From Moniliella sp. 'wahieum' (lineage: Eukaryota > Basidiomycota > Moniliellomycetes > Moniliellales > Moniliellaceae): a DNA stretch of 64,000 bases. Below are positions 11,746 through 22,158 of this stretch, in pieces. The stretch's first letter is position 1. Each line of letters opens with the position of its first letter. The stretch spans positions 682,001-746,000 of the forward strand of contig RSEE01000016.1 of NCBI GenBank assembly GCA_003971905.1, read 5' to 3'. The translations under genes were made by a program, and so were the position numbers. The notes beneath the pieces were generated by a model. That model did not search any database, was not told the DNA's origin, and saw only the letters and a list, made by a program, of their open reading frames with translations.

Positions 11746-14700
11746 TCAGCGCGAAGAAAGAGAAGCCAAATCGAAATTGTTACGCGCAGAAATGATCTTG
11801 GGAAGAGAAAGAGGTTTGGTGAACCAGTCAGGGAGATGGTGTGCACCTGGAGTGTAGTGGACTTTAATTTCGCCTCGGTGGATGCGTTCCCGCACCTCGT
11901 GGTACGAGACGTCAATCTCCCGTATTTTGCCTAGGCTGCCGAGCTTTTCGGCCAACGCTTTGGCAGCGGTGTTGTCAACAAAGAGCTCAATCGGGTGATT
12001 AGCCTTGCAGACACCAAGTTCAAACAGTATGTTGCGAATGAATAGAGCATCTCGAAGGCCATCTCCCATGGCTAGGTATTCAGATGCTGCTGTGTTGCTC
12101 ACACCTTGATTTTGGGACTTGGAGCCCCAGGATACAGGCACACCGAAAACAAAAACAACATGGCCCGAAACGGAGTGAGAGTTGCTCTTGTCTGATGCAA
12201 AGGAGGCATCGGTGTGCAGCTCGAGTAGAGGGCGAGATCGGTTGGGTGTGAGGCACAAAGAGTAGTCAGACGTACCGGCGAAGAAACGTAATAGGTCCTC
12301 CGCTGCGCGTCGGTGGGCGGCGGACGGGTCGTCCATAAACCGCGCTAAAAAGGTAGCCGCAAAGAGGGCATCAGGCCGGGACATACGAGCCGCCCACAAG
12401 CTGGATCCGACAATAGAACGGTAGGCACGGTGCTCGTCTCGAGTGGCACGCTTTTCGTGTTCGGGTCGCTTGGGAGGCGGAAGTTGGTGGCCGATTGGAA
12501 GGTAGCGGGGCCGGTGAGGTGATATGTCATGCGCGGCAAGCGTCTCAGCGATGAATTTGGGTTGGCTGATGTACAGTCGTCCATCGATACGGTCGTATTG
12601 GCAGCCGAGATGGAAACGTAGGGGGCCGTTGGACTTAATTTGGATGCTGCGCCTTAATTCCACTAAGAATTCATCATACGCTTCTTGGGACCGACACGCG
12701 ACCAAAAAGTCGTCAGTGTGGACGGCGATTAGGATCAGGCCAAGAGGTTCGGTGCGACGTATGAACAGGCAAGGCTCTGATTTTAGGCTAGTGAAGTGGA
12801 GTCGGTCGCAAAGGAAAGTGCGGAGCCAATCTCCAAAGTTGGCCCCGCTCTGGTGCAGGCCATAGAGACTTTTCTTGAGTCTCCAGCAATGACCGGGCGC
12901 TTCTGGGAAGAAGGGGGGTGGTCGAACATAGACGAGCTCGTTGATATCGGCATAGAGGTAGGCAGCTTCCACATCGGCAGAAAATAAGTGGAGGCCATCA
13001 GCTTCGGCCAACGCAATTAGCGTGTTGACGGCAGCAGTACGAACGGCAGGAGCAAAAGATTTCGCCCATGTGCCAGGAACTTGCCGGTGCCCTCCCACAA
13101 CGTAGCGGGCACGGTACTTGAGGAAGTTAGCATCCGCATCCGTCTTAGTACCTATGACCCACATGCCGGGAAGGGGTTTGATCCCTGGGGGGATGGGTAC
13201 AACTTCCTTCACGTCACGCTCGTCAAAACGCCGAAGCTCGAGGCGCATTGCCTCGAGTACGCCATCAAAGGCAGGGTGACCCACCAACTTCTTGATGTTC
13301 TTGGGGGCCACCGGGACCCCATCGGTGGTCAGTATGACCTCGGTGTCACTTGCCGCGGATTCGATTGCGAGTGCAATGGGGGGCGAGCTTGGCTCCGAAG
13401 CAGGTAGCATGGATGTGTCCGGCGCTGGTCCGAAAATACTCACCAAAGCCTGCATTCCTAGGGCGGAGAGGGCGGCCGGGTTGCCAAAGATGCTAGGGGC
13501 CTTGTTGACGAGCAGGGAAAAGGTGCCATCGCGCAAATTGTCGTTGGCTGGAATGGACAGGTCGAGGGGTGGAGCGTTGATACGCGCTTGGCGAACGGGA
13601 TTGCGACGCACGAGTGCGGGGACGGCTGTATCGGTCAGGGGCACGGTCACGGGGGCGAGCGTGTCGGTGGGGGAGAGAGGGGAGGGGGATAGGGCGGGAG
13701 AGGAAGGGGAAGTGGAAGAGGGAGGGGAAAGCAGGACTTGGTGGCCAGTGTCAACGGCATCTTCTGTGATAGTTTCATTTTCTTCGGCTTGCTTTGCCTG
13801 GCGTTGTGCCATGCCTGCGGGGTCAGATGCAACAGGTTGGGGGGATACATGTGGGGGGTTGGAGTTGGTGGGAGTGGGGCCAGGCTCTGAATTCTCATTT
13901 TCGTTGGCTTGAGCCGGGCGATGTGCCTCTGTTTTTCGTTCTTTTAATTTTCTTTTTCCATGGGGGGCATTGTCTTTCTTACCATTAGTATCGCGGGTCA
14001 GTTCATCTATCGCAAAACGCACACGCCGGGGTGGGGAGCTGTCTGACTTCCCACCAGCACCCATTTCTCCGCCCCCCCGCACCTCTCCGCCACCAGCAGG
14101 GACAAGGGGGTCCAGATGAAAGTGCGTGGGATATTCGGTGGTGTACGGGACATGCGTCCAGGTGGACGGCTTTTTCCAACGGAATCCAACTTGGCCGTCG
14201 TCCTGGTGGATGGCAAAGAGCCACCCCTTCGAACCGCGGCCGTGCCCGTAACCCACCAACATTGCTGGGACGGCCCGCGGACCAAGTTTGCCGCCCTCGC
14301 GTTGGTTGGGCAATAGGTGCAGGTAGGCAAGAGTGCCAAAACCGCGCATGCGAAGGGAGGGTTTGAAGCCATGGTACCGGACAAATCGGCTGTCCCCACC
14401 CAGTGCTTTCGGCGGCGACTGGTTGTGTGCATATGTGGCCGCCAACAAGCTGTGTTCCCACCACTCGTCGGGAGTCAATCTGTTGGCGATTACCATGAGT
14501 CGAGCGCGATCCGTAATCGATCTTATGGCGCGTTCGGCGACCCCATTGGACGCACTTTCGCCAGGATTGGTGCGCTCGCTCACTACTCCCAGCTCGCAGT
14601 AAAACTCGTCCATTGCGGTGGTGAGTTCAGGCGCATTGTCAGAGCGGACCGTCTGAAGGGGGCGGTCGGGATGTTGGCGATGCTCGCGCCGGATGAAGGC

Positions 14701-16245
14701 TTGAAGTTCGGCTGTGGCATCACCCTTGGACACCAGGGGTAGCGTCCAGGTATACCGCGTAAAGTCGTCGACAATGATAAGGGCGTAAGTATGACCCGCC
14801 GCCTTGGCGGGATATGTCAAGGACGTCGAGGTGGAGGAGAGAGAAAGGGCGAATGGTTCGGATTGGGCGTCCAGTCGTGGCGTGGGTGGGGCAGTGGCTC
14901 TGCTTAATGCGCATGGTGCACAGTGCCACGAGGACCGGACTAAAGCGATGTCGCCACTGTTGACCCGTTCGAATGCTGGGTCATCCGACGTGAGGGATGA
15001 AAGTTGATCTAGAGGTGCATGATTCCATCGGATGTGGGCGTTTTTCACCTTGACCAGGGTTGCATCAAGGTTGAGTAGCGAAGTGGCGCTGTTGGCTGTG
15101 GCTGTCGTATTGGGCGCCAGAGTAAGGGAATAGCTTGAGTCGGCGGCGAGACGAAAAGGTTCGCCGTGTCGTCCGAGATAGAGACCATGGCCACCTGGAG
15201 GGATCCAGCTGCCAATGCCTGCGATAGATAGATGGTAAGCGCTGAGCAGGTTGGTCGGGAAGGTGGGGCAGTACAAGCTGCCGGGTAGGTGGATGCGGAT
15301 AGGGGCTCCGTTCTGGGTTTGAATGTACATAGAGATGGTGCCAATGCCTTCAGTGTATGCGATCTGTCCGTTTGCCACTGCTATGGGCTCGCGGTGTGGA
15401 CGAAGATTGATAAACGCACTTCGTTCATTGAATACGGATGGTCTCGCACCTGAATCGTGTTGCGCAGGGAGGTTGGCTGGCTTGGGTGGTGTAGTGGCTG
15501 CCATAGGGGTTACTGCATGGGCAGATGAGGTGGTCTGGGCTGTCGTAGCCGGCCGGCTAAAGTGGCCGCCACGTTGGCCACCACGGTGACTTCCTCTGTA
15601 CCCGCTGCCACCTCGGCCTCGTCCGCGGCCTGTCACCGTACTGCTTGTTTGGCTGTGCGACGTGGCTTCCGAAGGGGCCGTACTGGAGGGAGCTGGGCTT
15701 GAACTGGAGGTACTGCCGTAGTTGGAGCCTTTGAGTTCGCTCACTGCTCGGCGCAATTCGGCGTAGCTGCTGTTACGATGGAGGTGCAACCACCCCTGAT
15801 CAGTAACGCCTTTCCGTAGCATCTGTGCTAGACCAATCTCGTCCAGCTTGGACTTGGACGTCATCTCGTACTGGGTTACCGCCACAGTGAACTCATTCAG
15901 GTATTGGCGGCCCGACTTGGTGCCCATTTTGAGAGTGAGAACCTTTATGAGGATATCACAGATCTCAGTGTCTGAAACGGTGCCGTACAAATCACGCAGA
16001 GCATGATAGTATGCAGACCCTAGAGCCGGCGTGCCATCGCCGGTGATCTGCTGGACGACGTCGGAGTCTATCCACGGGAGTAGAATGTTGGCCAAGTGAG
16101 CGTCCAGTTCTGCGTTATACCCGTCCAGGGCCTTGCCCTGTTCCAGATGCTCACGCGCTCCAGGGATAATCTGGATACGAGGGAGGAAGATCCGGGTCCA
16201 TAACCAAAACGAGCTGTTGTTGTGGAAACGCTCGTGGTACGGCAC
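11746..16245 (-). CDS. Copia polyprotein open frame (protease, integrase, RT, RNase H)
   Basis: A long open frame inside the copia element. Recognisable parts in order: a glycine/arginine-rich stretch (GRGRGRGGSGYRG); a protease-like DSG; an integrase core around VDDFTRYTW, RSDNAPE and ESASNGVAERAIR; reverse transcriptase with FSADVEAAYLYA, KKSLYGLHQSGANF and the catalytic HTDDFL; and RNase H with HTDASFAS and NTAASEYLAM. The HTDD in place of the usual YVDD at the RT centre is a variant. Reading is along the minus strand, with the 3' end near the left LTR. Confidence 0.9.
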   Translation of the reverse strand: MPYHERFHNNSSFWLWTRIFLPRIQIIPGAREHLEQGKALDGYNAELDAHLANILLPWIDSDVVQQITGDGTPALGSAYYHALRDLYGTVSDTEICDILIKVLTLKMGTKSGRQYLNEFTVAVTQYEMTSKSKLDEIGLAQMLRKGVTDQGWLHLHRNSSYAELRRAVSELKGSNYGSTSSSSPAPSSTAPSEATSHSQTSSTVTGRGRGRGGSGYRGSHRGGQRGGHFSRPATTAQTTSSAHAVTPMAATTPPKPANLPAQHDSGARPSVFNERSAFINLRPHREPIAVANGQIAYTEGIGTISMYIQTQNGAPIRIHLPGSLYCPTFPTNLLSAYHLSIAGIGSWIPPGGHGLYLGRHGEPFRLAADSSYSLTLAPNTTATANSATSLLNLDATLVKVKNAHIRWNHAPLDQLSSLTSDDPAFERVNSGDIALVRSSWHCAPCALSRATAPPTPRLDAQSEPFALSLSSTSTSLTYPAKAAGHTYALIIVDDFTRYTWTLPLVSKGDATAELQAFIRREHRQHPDRPLQTVRSDNAPELTTAMDEFYCELGVVSERTNPGESASNGVAERAIRSITDRARLMVIANRLTPDEWWEHSLLAATYAHNQSPPKALGGDSRFVRYHGFKPSLRMRGFGTLAYLHLLPNQREGGKLGPRAVPAMLVGYGHGRGSKGWLFAIHQDDGQVGFRWKKPSTWTHVPYTTEYPTHFHLDPLVPAGGGEVRGGGEMGAGGKSDSSPPRRVRFAIDELTRDTNGKKDNAPHGKRKLKERKTEAHRPAQANENENSEPGPTPTNSNPPHVSPQPVASDPAGMAQRQAKQAEENETITEDAVDTGHQVLLSPPSSTSPSSPALSPSPLSPTDTLAPVTVPLTDTAVPALVRRNPVRQARINAPPLDLSIPANDNLRDGTFSLLVNKAPSIFGNPAALSALGMQALVSIFGPAPDTSMLPASEPSSPPIALAIESAASDTEVILTTDGVPVAPKNIKKLVGHPAFDGVLEAMRLELRRFDERDVKEVVPIPPGIKPLPGMWVIGTKTDADANFLKYRARYVVGGHRQVPGTWAKSFAPAVRTAAVNTLIALAEADGLHLFSADVEAAYLYADINELVYVRPPPFFPEAPGHCWRLKKSLYGLHQSGANFGDWLRTFLCDRLHFTSLKSEPCLFIRRTEPLGLILIAVHTDDFLVACRSQEAYDEFLVELRRSIQIKSNGPLRFHLGCQYDRIDGRLYISQPKFIAETLAAHDISPHRPRYLPIGHQLPPPKRPEHEKRATRDEHRAYRSIVGSSLWAARMSRPDALFAATFLARFMDDPSAAHRRAAEDLLRFFAGTSDYSLCLTPNRSRPLLELHTDASFASDKSNSHSVSGHVVFVFGVPVSWGSKSQNQGVSNTAASEYLAMGDGLRDALFIRNILFELGVCKANHPIELFVDNTAAKALAEKLGSLGKIREIDVSYHEVRERIHRGEIKVHYTPGAHHLPDWFTKPLSLPKIISARNNFDLASLSSR

Positions 16246-16803
16246 GTTGTGCGAGTGGCACTACGGAGGAGCTTGTCGGGAGTCAAAGCCCACGGGTTGT
16301 CGTCGACGGCCGGAGTTGACGATAAGGCACCTTCGTTCTTGCTAGCATTGGGTGGATTCTCACATGATAACATGACAATGGCTTCTGTGGTCGTCTTTTC
16401 GCTGTACCCAAGCTTGATACCAGTGTCCTGTAGCTGTTTGAGGGTGATGTGTTCGGGAAACAATTTGAACATGTTGCGAATGCGGTCGGCGAGGGTGGCG
16501 ACGTCGTTCGCGGTGTTGTCGGGGCCCACGGGGGTGGGTTGAGGTGTAGGGGTAGATTCACGCGATGGTGTCAGCGGCGGGGAGGCGTGGTCAACTCCGA
16601 CGGGAGTGGTGCTCTCTTCTGCTCCGGCAGTTGGTGAAGTAGGGGTTGAGGAGTTGAACCAAGACTCCTGAGTCTGAGAGCTCATGATGCTTGCCATTAG
16701 CTTACGCAGTTCGAGCAAGCGCTTGTGGATAGGGCCGGCAGCGGAGGACCGAAGAGTGTAAGAGTGGAAGGCTCAGGGCTGAGCGTCAAGAGGATTGTAA
16801 CTC

Positions 16804-17021
16804 TGTAAGACCGGAGGAACCCAAGGGATTGGGTGAAGAACCTCTGGAAATGTAGAGCAATGCAATCGCGATGGTGGTGGTTAAGGTCTAAGCCTTGTGC
16901 CACACCTAGAGACAGGGGTTCAGACAAGCCTGAGTATACACGTGGAGGCTTCGGAGGACAAATCAGGGGTGAAGGGTGATGAGGCGCCTTGGCCTAAGTA
17001 CGGGACCACGGGTCCCCAACA
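16804..17021 (-). repeat. Right LTR of the copia element (5' LTR)
   Basis: A 218-bp copy of the left LTR, starting TGTAAGACC and ending in CCAACA, followed directly by CCAGA (17022–17026), the second target-site copy. Confidence 0.95.
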
Positions 17022-17026
17022 CCAGA

Positions 17027-17548
17027 GTTGGGTCTGGGAACAGAGGCATCTATGTGAGTCGGATGATCACAGTCCACAACGCGGTCCATTCTGGTTCCTG
17101 CCCAGCATGCGCGTCAACGTTCAACGCTTCATCATCCGTCGTGCGCAGCTCTGCCCTCGTCGGCGCAACAGCGCCATCAGTGCCTCAGCTCAGGCCAACC
17201 TCGGTGCTCAGCCAGCCCCAGCCAATGGCGCCAATCGGTAGGTCCTTACTCGTTCAACAGGTCAAGCTCAAGGTCAAGCCGGTCACGTGGAAATGGTTTG
17301 ACTAGCGACCGCCCTCTCACGCTTCATTCACTCCGATGATCGATGAAGGGGGCAGGTGCTGTTCCGCATGTGGGGGCTTACGTCATGCGATATGTGCCCC
17401 CCCAACAGCTGGCCACTAGCGGTGTCATCGATCATCGACCATACATCATGCATCATCTAGAATCGAGCCATCGAGCCATCTGCAATCCCCGGTCCGTGCA
17501 CTTGACAATGCATCTCGGTTCTTGTCTTCCACCACCTTTGCAGACACC
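17027..17548. promoter_or_regulatory. Upstream region of the ECM15-like gene
   Basis: About 520 bp between the copia right LTR and the ECM15-like start. It includes CAACGTTCAACG at 17115–17126 and short CATCATCG/CATGCATC words near 17430–17460. No TATA box is evident. The retroelement has placed LTR sequence just upstream of this promoter. Confidence 0.4.
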
Positions 17549-18000
17549 ATGGCCGCTCCATCGCAAACCGAGTCCAAGGCACCCCTGTATGCAGCTGCTG
17601 ACTTTTGCCTCATTCCGTTTGGAACGGGTTCATCCTCGGTTGGAGCGGAATCGCTGAAGTGCAGCGCGTGCTCGAGTCCTTTACTAGTCAAGGTTTGATC
17701 TACAAGCTCCACGTTTACCGATTGTCATCGTTTGCTATGGCCTAACGTTGATTTCCTATGTGTTGTCGCTCAAAAGTGGATATGGGACGAACCTGGAAGG
17801 CCCCTGGCCGCTTGTCGCGCGCTATCGAGGCCTGCCATGAGCGACTGCACGAAAAGGGTGTTCCTCGGATCGCGACTGACATCCGTATTGGAACCAAGAA
17901 CCCTGCTCTCGGCTACTCTCCTCCTGAGGGAGGAGAGAACGCGCGCAAGGCCCAAAGCGTTGTCCGTCGCTTGGCTGTCGATAACAAGTCGGAAGCCTGA
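17549..18000 (+). CDS. ECM15: ECM15/UPF0045 family protein (MTH1187/YkoF-like thiamine-binding fold)
   Basis: Small cytosolic ferredoxin-like-fold protein; the family is thought to bind thiamine-type ligands and its precise role is unclear. Exon 1 starts MAAPSQTESKAPLYAAADF and carries CLIPFGTGSSSVGA and then, in the shifted frame, IAEVQRVLESFTSQGLIYK. After an intron (about 17713–17776) come GYGTNLEGPW, SRAIEACHERLHEKG and PRIATDIRIGTK, the conserved C-terminal strand. Two frame changes fit missing bases in AAA, GGG or CCC runs. The stop is at 17998–18000. Length, about 145 aa, suits the family. It is the only recognised host gene between the two large mobile elements. Confidence 0.85.
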
Positions 18001-18486
18001 GCGCCGGATGGAGTTTGCCCGGTGCGGTATCGAATGCAGCACGCTCTGGTAGACATTTTGATGTATGCCAATGCACTCATCTCGTCCCAATGTTGGGCCT
18101 ATGCGCCCTTCGCAAGTCAGGATACTGCTGGAAGCCTGACCATTGTTTGGTCTACTTGGCCACTGCACTTCATTTTGTCGCAGGTCATCGTCATCGTGGG
18201 CTTCACTACCGGACTGGATGGTTACGCTTGCGTCCTGTGTTGTTGGAAGAGAGGTTGTTTCGCCTTTAGTAATGCTAGTAAGCCCATATGATGATGATGG
18301 TCGGAGACTATATATTGTGCTTTTTAATCTGGCAATCAGGGTGATCCTGACGTGGGACGAACGGCTTACCTCCTACTCCCGATGTGGATTCGATAAGGCG
18401 CTCGAGATATTGAGAAAGGCGAAAGAGAGGAGAGATGTTGCTATTTGATGGTTGGGACCTGAGGCCAGTGACTATTGAATACGAGG
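18001..18486. other. Intergenic DNA between ECM15 and the reverse-transcriptase element
   Basis: 3' flank of the ECM15-like gene; no further gene is visible. The last bases (CTATTGAATACGAGG) are the left flank of the inverted-repeat element. TATTGAAT here resembles TAGTGAAT just past the right end, a possible imperfect 8-bp target duplication. Confidence 0.45.
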
Positions 18487-18789
18487 AGACCACCGGGCCT
18501 ACGGCCCGGTCTGCTGTGTCGCCACCTTAGCCACGTTCCCCCTTCGCCACGTAGCCACCGTTCCACCGGCCACCGTTCCACGCTGGAACCCTTCCACGCT
18601 GGAAAGTCGAATAATATCACCGATACGCGCTGGTGGGTGGCTGGGAACGTGGCACGGGGCATGCTGATGTAACAGTGCACAGGGGCGTTTGGATCTACCC
18701 TTTCTGAATTCATATCATTGACAGACTTAAGGCTGGGACAGGGGGAACGCTACGTCTAAACCGAACCGTCCATCTTGCGGGGTTACTTG
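18487..18789 (+). repeat. Left terminal inverted repeat (303 bp)
   Basis: Begins AGACCACCGGGCCTACGGCC, with an 8-bp-stem hairpin. It then has short CCACCGTTCCA-like and CACGCTGGAA direct repeats, and ends with an inner block from TGAATTCATATCATTGACAG to GGTTACTTG. The reverse complement of 21784–22158 aligns throughout, with gaps in the middle. Confidence 0.85.
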
Positions 18790-18879
18790 TATACCGGGTC
18801 AAGGCACGCCCCTCCTCCCCAACCCCCAACTCGCCACCCCCCGCGCCGCGCCCCCGACTGGGCTCCGAACAGCCAACCA

Positions 18880-21790
18880 ATGGCTACGGCGCCGAAACCC
18901 CACGCCCCACTACCCCACGCCCGCGCCGCGCCCCGCGCAGACAGCCCCCCCGCCGCCGCAACCCCGACCCTCAACCCCCCGCGCCCCGCGCACACCGCCC
19001 CCCCGCCGCCGCGGCCCGCCCCCACCACCACCGCCACCAGACGACCGCGCAACCCCTCGACCGAACGGGGCCGACCTCCTTCCCCGTTTGACCGCCCTGG
19101 CCGAGCGCCCAGGCACACGCAAGATACCGCCACACCTGAAGCGCCCTTTCCTCCAGATGCTCGGCCGTTTGGCGGACGCTTACTTGCAGGAGCCCTCGTC
19201 AGCACACCTGATGGATATTCTAGCGGTGCCTAAGGAAGTACTCCGCCACCACAACAAGGACAACAACCTCATCGGGACGTACCCCAACAGCGCCTGGCAA
19301 CTCCCTCCGCCCCCCGACTTCTCAACGCGCGAGGCACTCGACCCAGTCACCAAGGCCGACCGCCTCATTCGGGAGGGCTGCCTCAGCCGCGCAGCAAGTA
19401 CCCCTCGTCGGCCAATCCACCATTGCCCCTCTCACCCCCGAGACCCAGGCAAGCCTGGAAAAGCTCCATCCCGTTGGAGAGGCGAAACCCTTCAGCCTCG
19501 GCCCGGGCACAGCCTTTGGCAACACCACCACCCGCACTCGTCCCACCCACACAGGCCGCGTGGTACCGCCGGCACCACCCTCACCGACGACGGACAGTAA
19601 CCGTATCGTGGTGGACTTGGACGAAATCGACTTTGTTGCCTTGATTGCCACGTTCAGAATCGACGTTGGGGCAGGTCTATCCGGGTGGACCCAGCCCCTC
19701 CTAAGAACGGCCCTTGAATGCAAAGCGCTTCGTCGCCTTTCTCACCGCCCTCACCAAGAGTATTTACCACGGCACCGCCCCAGGACGCGAGCTCCTGTTG
19801 GCCTCCCGCCTCACCCCCCTGGAGAAGGCATCGGGAGGCATCCGCCCCATCGCCTGTGGGGAGCTGATCTACCCCTGTGCGCCAAGGCCATCGCTCGAGC
19901 GATCGCCCCCAACAGCTGGCTTCTCCCCACCCAGTTGGGAGTAGCATCGCAAAACGGGGTGGAGCCTATCGTACGGATGGTCGAGCGCATGACAGCGCCA
20001 GGCGGGGAGAACGATGCGGAACTGGGCGACTTCAGCCACGTCGCCATGCTCGACTTTACCAACGCCTTCAACACTGTGCGCCGTCGCACACTCGCCAAGG
20101 CGCTCCATGCCTACGCCCCCCATCTCCTCACGTTGGGCCGATGGATCTATGGTTCCCCCACCCAGCTCTGGGTCGCGTCGGGCGGAAATGAGACCAACGT
20201 CCTGTCGGCAGAGGGCGTACGGCAGGGCGACCCCCTCGCCCCCTTTTCTTCTCCATCGCAGTGCGGCCCACGCTGGAGAAACTGGAACAGGACCTGCCGC
20301 CGGGGCACCTGGTGATGGCATACCTGGACGACATTACGATCTTCGGTCCAGGGCCAGGCATTACCGGCCTAGCCGCGGAGATTTTGGAAGACGACGCGTC
20401 AGGCCTCAAGCTCAACCTGCGCAAGTGTGTCGAGCGGGACCGGGACCAGATTCGGGAGGATGGTCTGCAGGTTCTGGCACTTGTGTGGGAGGGGTAGACT
20501 GTCGTCGATCGTGGCTCCGGGCCCAACTGGCAAGTCTGAGGGAGAACATGCCTAAGTTTGATGGCATCACCCGCCAGGGACGCCTCTTACTATGGCGGCT
20601 CAGCACTCAGACCAAGCTGCGCCACCTGCTCCGCACCATGCAGATGGAAGGAGAGCTAGACGACGTGCTGGCCGAGATTGATGCCTTCATCTGTACGGAG
20701 TTCAGACGGATCCGGGCGACGAGGATCCCCAAGGTGCCAAGGACGACCACTTCGACATGCTCATGAGCCTGCCTCTTCGACTGGGAGGATGTGCAGCCCG
20801 CTTTACTCGTATATTGCGCCCCACGCCCGTGCCGCGGCCAACGAGGTCACGACTATCTATTACCACTTATGTTGACCGTTCGGGACCGCAAACTGCAAGG
20901 GCCAACGCATTGCGAAGCAACGCCAGCGCTGCCGCGAGATGTGGGAGCAAAGTCGACAGGAGCTGCTCCAGAAGCTGGACGCTGCCGATGGTCGCCATGT
21001 GGTTGAGCACAGCAACCCGCTGAGCCACAACTGGCTCTCCGCCATTCCATCCGTCCCGTACCTCAAGCTCTCTGACCAGCAGGTCCAGGTTGGTCTCCAG
21101 CTCCGCACGCTGTGCCGCACCACGCGCAGCATGTGCAAGTGCGGCGTCATGTCCTCGCTGGAACCACATCATGTCCTGCACCCGCACCCAGGCCAAGTTT
21201 GGTGCGTTGCATGAGGCAGTGCGGGAGCCCATTCTCCAGCTCCTCCGCTCCATCCCCGACACCCACGTCCACAACGAACCTATGGTGGAGGAAGATGGGA
21301 CGAGGCGCGGACGGAAGGCACAGCGCACCGATTACCGCGTGATGGGCCCGGAGCACTGGGGAACCGGAATGGAGGTAGACCACACGCTGCGCGACACGGG
21401 ATCGCAGGAGGCGCAGAGCGCGTACCGGCGGGGGTGCATGAGAGCACTGCGTCGCCTTTGGAACGCCGGGAGAAGGAACTGCTTCGGCTGCTTGAACAAG
21501 CAGAATGCGACAAGAACGCCAAGTACCAGGGACGCACTCAAGAACCGTTTTTCCCCCTGGTTTTGACGACGCGAGGATACTACGGCACCAAGACGGCGGG
21601 CAAGTTGTTTGCGCATTGGAAGGAGTTGGCTACTAAGTCTCAGTGGAAATGGTTCCTCGCTCGTATGTCAACCACGTTCCTCCGTGTCCACACGCGCTTT
21701 CTAGGGTACGGGACCGGATGGCGTGAGCCGGAGGGTCCTGATATCCTGGCGATCCCCTGGTCCCTTAATCTTGGTGGCGCTTCCAAGTAA
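18880..21790 (+). CDS. R2-like reverse transcriptase with CCHC finger and restriction-like endonuclease
   Basis: A proline-rich N-terminus (about 18880–19080) leads to TALAERPGTRKIPPHLKRPF. The RT region follows: RLTPLEKASGGIRPIACGEL, motif A LDFTNAFNTV (20049–20078), motif B EGVRQGDPLAPF (20212–20247) and motif C AYLDDITIF (20318–20344). A thumb-like section ends FDMLMSLPLRLGG. The C-terminal part has CKCG (21133–21144) and NHIMSC (21162–21179), a C-x-C…H-x3-C finger, then TDYRVMGPEHW and MEVDHTLRD, matching the R…D of R2-type endonucleases. The last segment ends EGPDILAIPWSLNLGGASK. Several frame changes occur, so it is broken or badly read. The start is a guess. Nicking and target-primed reverse transcription are inferred from family. 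Confidence 0.75.
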
Positions 21791-22158
21791 CCCCCGCAAG
21801 ATGAACGGTTCGGTTTAGACGTAGCGTTCCCCCTGTCCCAGCCTTAAGCTCTGTCAATGATATGAATTCAAAAGAGCGGCGGCTTATTTGCCAGCTGCAG
21901 TTTATGTGGTAAGCGTGCCACCCGGCACGTTCCAGTCCACCCGGCGCGTTCCAGTCCCGCTGCTGCACATGGGTGATAAAATTCCGCCCAAGGCGGAGTG
22001 GGGAATACCATTCCGCTCTCCAGCGTGGGACGGTGGAACAGGTGGAACAGTGGCTACGGTGGCGAAGGTGGACGGAGGAACGGTGGCTAAGGTGGCAACG
22101 CAGCACCAAGCACCAAGCTGGGGCAAAGCCCCAGACCGGGCCGTAGGCCCGGTGGTCT
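21784..22158 (-). repeat. Right terminal inverted repeat (375 bp)
   Basis: Inverted partner of 18487–18789. It starts CAAGTAACCCCCGCAAGATG, where TAA is the stop of the RT gene, and ends GGCCCGGTGGTCT. It has an extra hairpin TGGGGC-AAA-GCCCCA (22119–22133) beside the terminal one that the left copy lacks, and TTCTAG follows the end. Confidence 0.85.

Larger units (their letters stand above)
11464..17021 (-). mobile_element. Ty1/copia LTR retrotransposon
   Basis: A 5.56-kb element on the minus strand, bounded by 217/218-bp LTRs that start TG and end CA. Flanking 5-bp target duplications CCAGA lie at 11459–11463 and 17022–17026. Parts in coding order: gag-like region towards the right end, with an RG-rich tail; protease (DSGARPS, about 15.45 kb); integrase (about 14.3–15.0 kb); reverse transcriptase (about 12.6–13.2 kb); RNase H (about 11.95–12.3 kb). 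Integrase before RT is the copia order. A purine-rich tract adjoins the inner edge of the left LTR. The LTRs are identical apart from one C-run length difference, so the insertion is young. The coding region looks nearly whole, with about one break. Confidence 0.95.
18487..22158 (+). mobile_element. Reverse-transcriptase element bounded by long terminal inverted repeats
   Basis: A 3.67-kb unit with imperfect terminal inverted repeats of 303 bp (left) and 375 bp (right) flanking one plus-strand coding region. The outer 27 bp and the inner roughly 85 bp of the repeats match almost perfectly; the middle has diverged. The tips form a hairpin (ACCGGGCC-TAC-GGCCCGGT). The coding region has an RT with motifs A, B and C, then a CCHC finger and a restriction-like endonuclease signature, as in R2-type LINEs. 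The stop codon lies inside the right inverted repeat, so repeat and gene look like one unit. No poly(A) tail, LTR or tyrosine recombinase is visible. The combination is unusual for a LINE and I do not recognise the family. Confidence 0.75.

Noticed and set aside
13292-13912. 206-aa plus-strand open frame
   Set aside because: Antisense to the copia polyprotein.
18487-22158. DIRS-type or Helitron identity for the inverted-repeat element
   Set aside because: No tyrosine recombinase, Rep or helicase motif is seen; the hairpin and CTAG at one end alone are not enough for Helitron.
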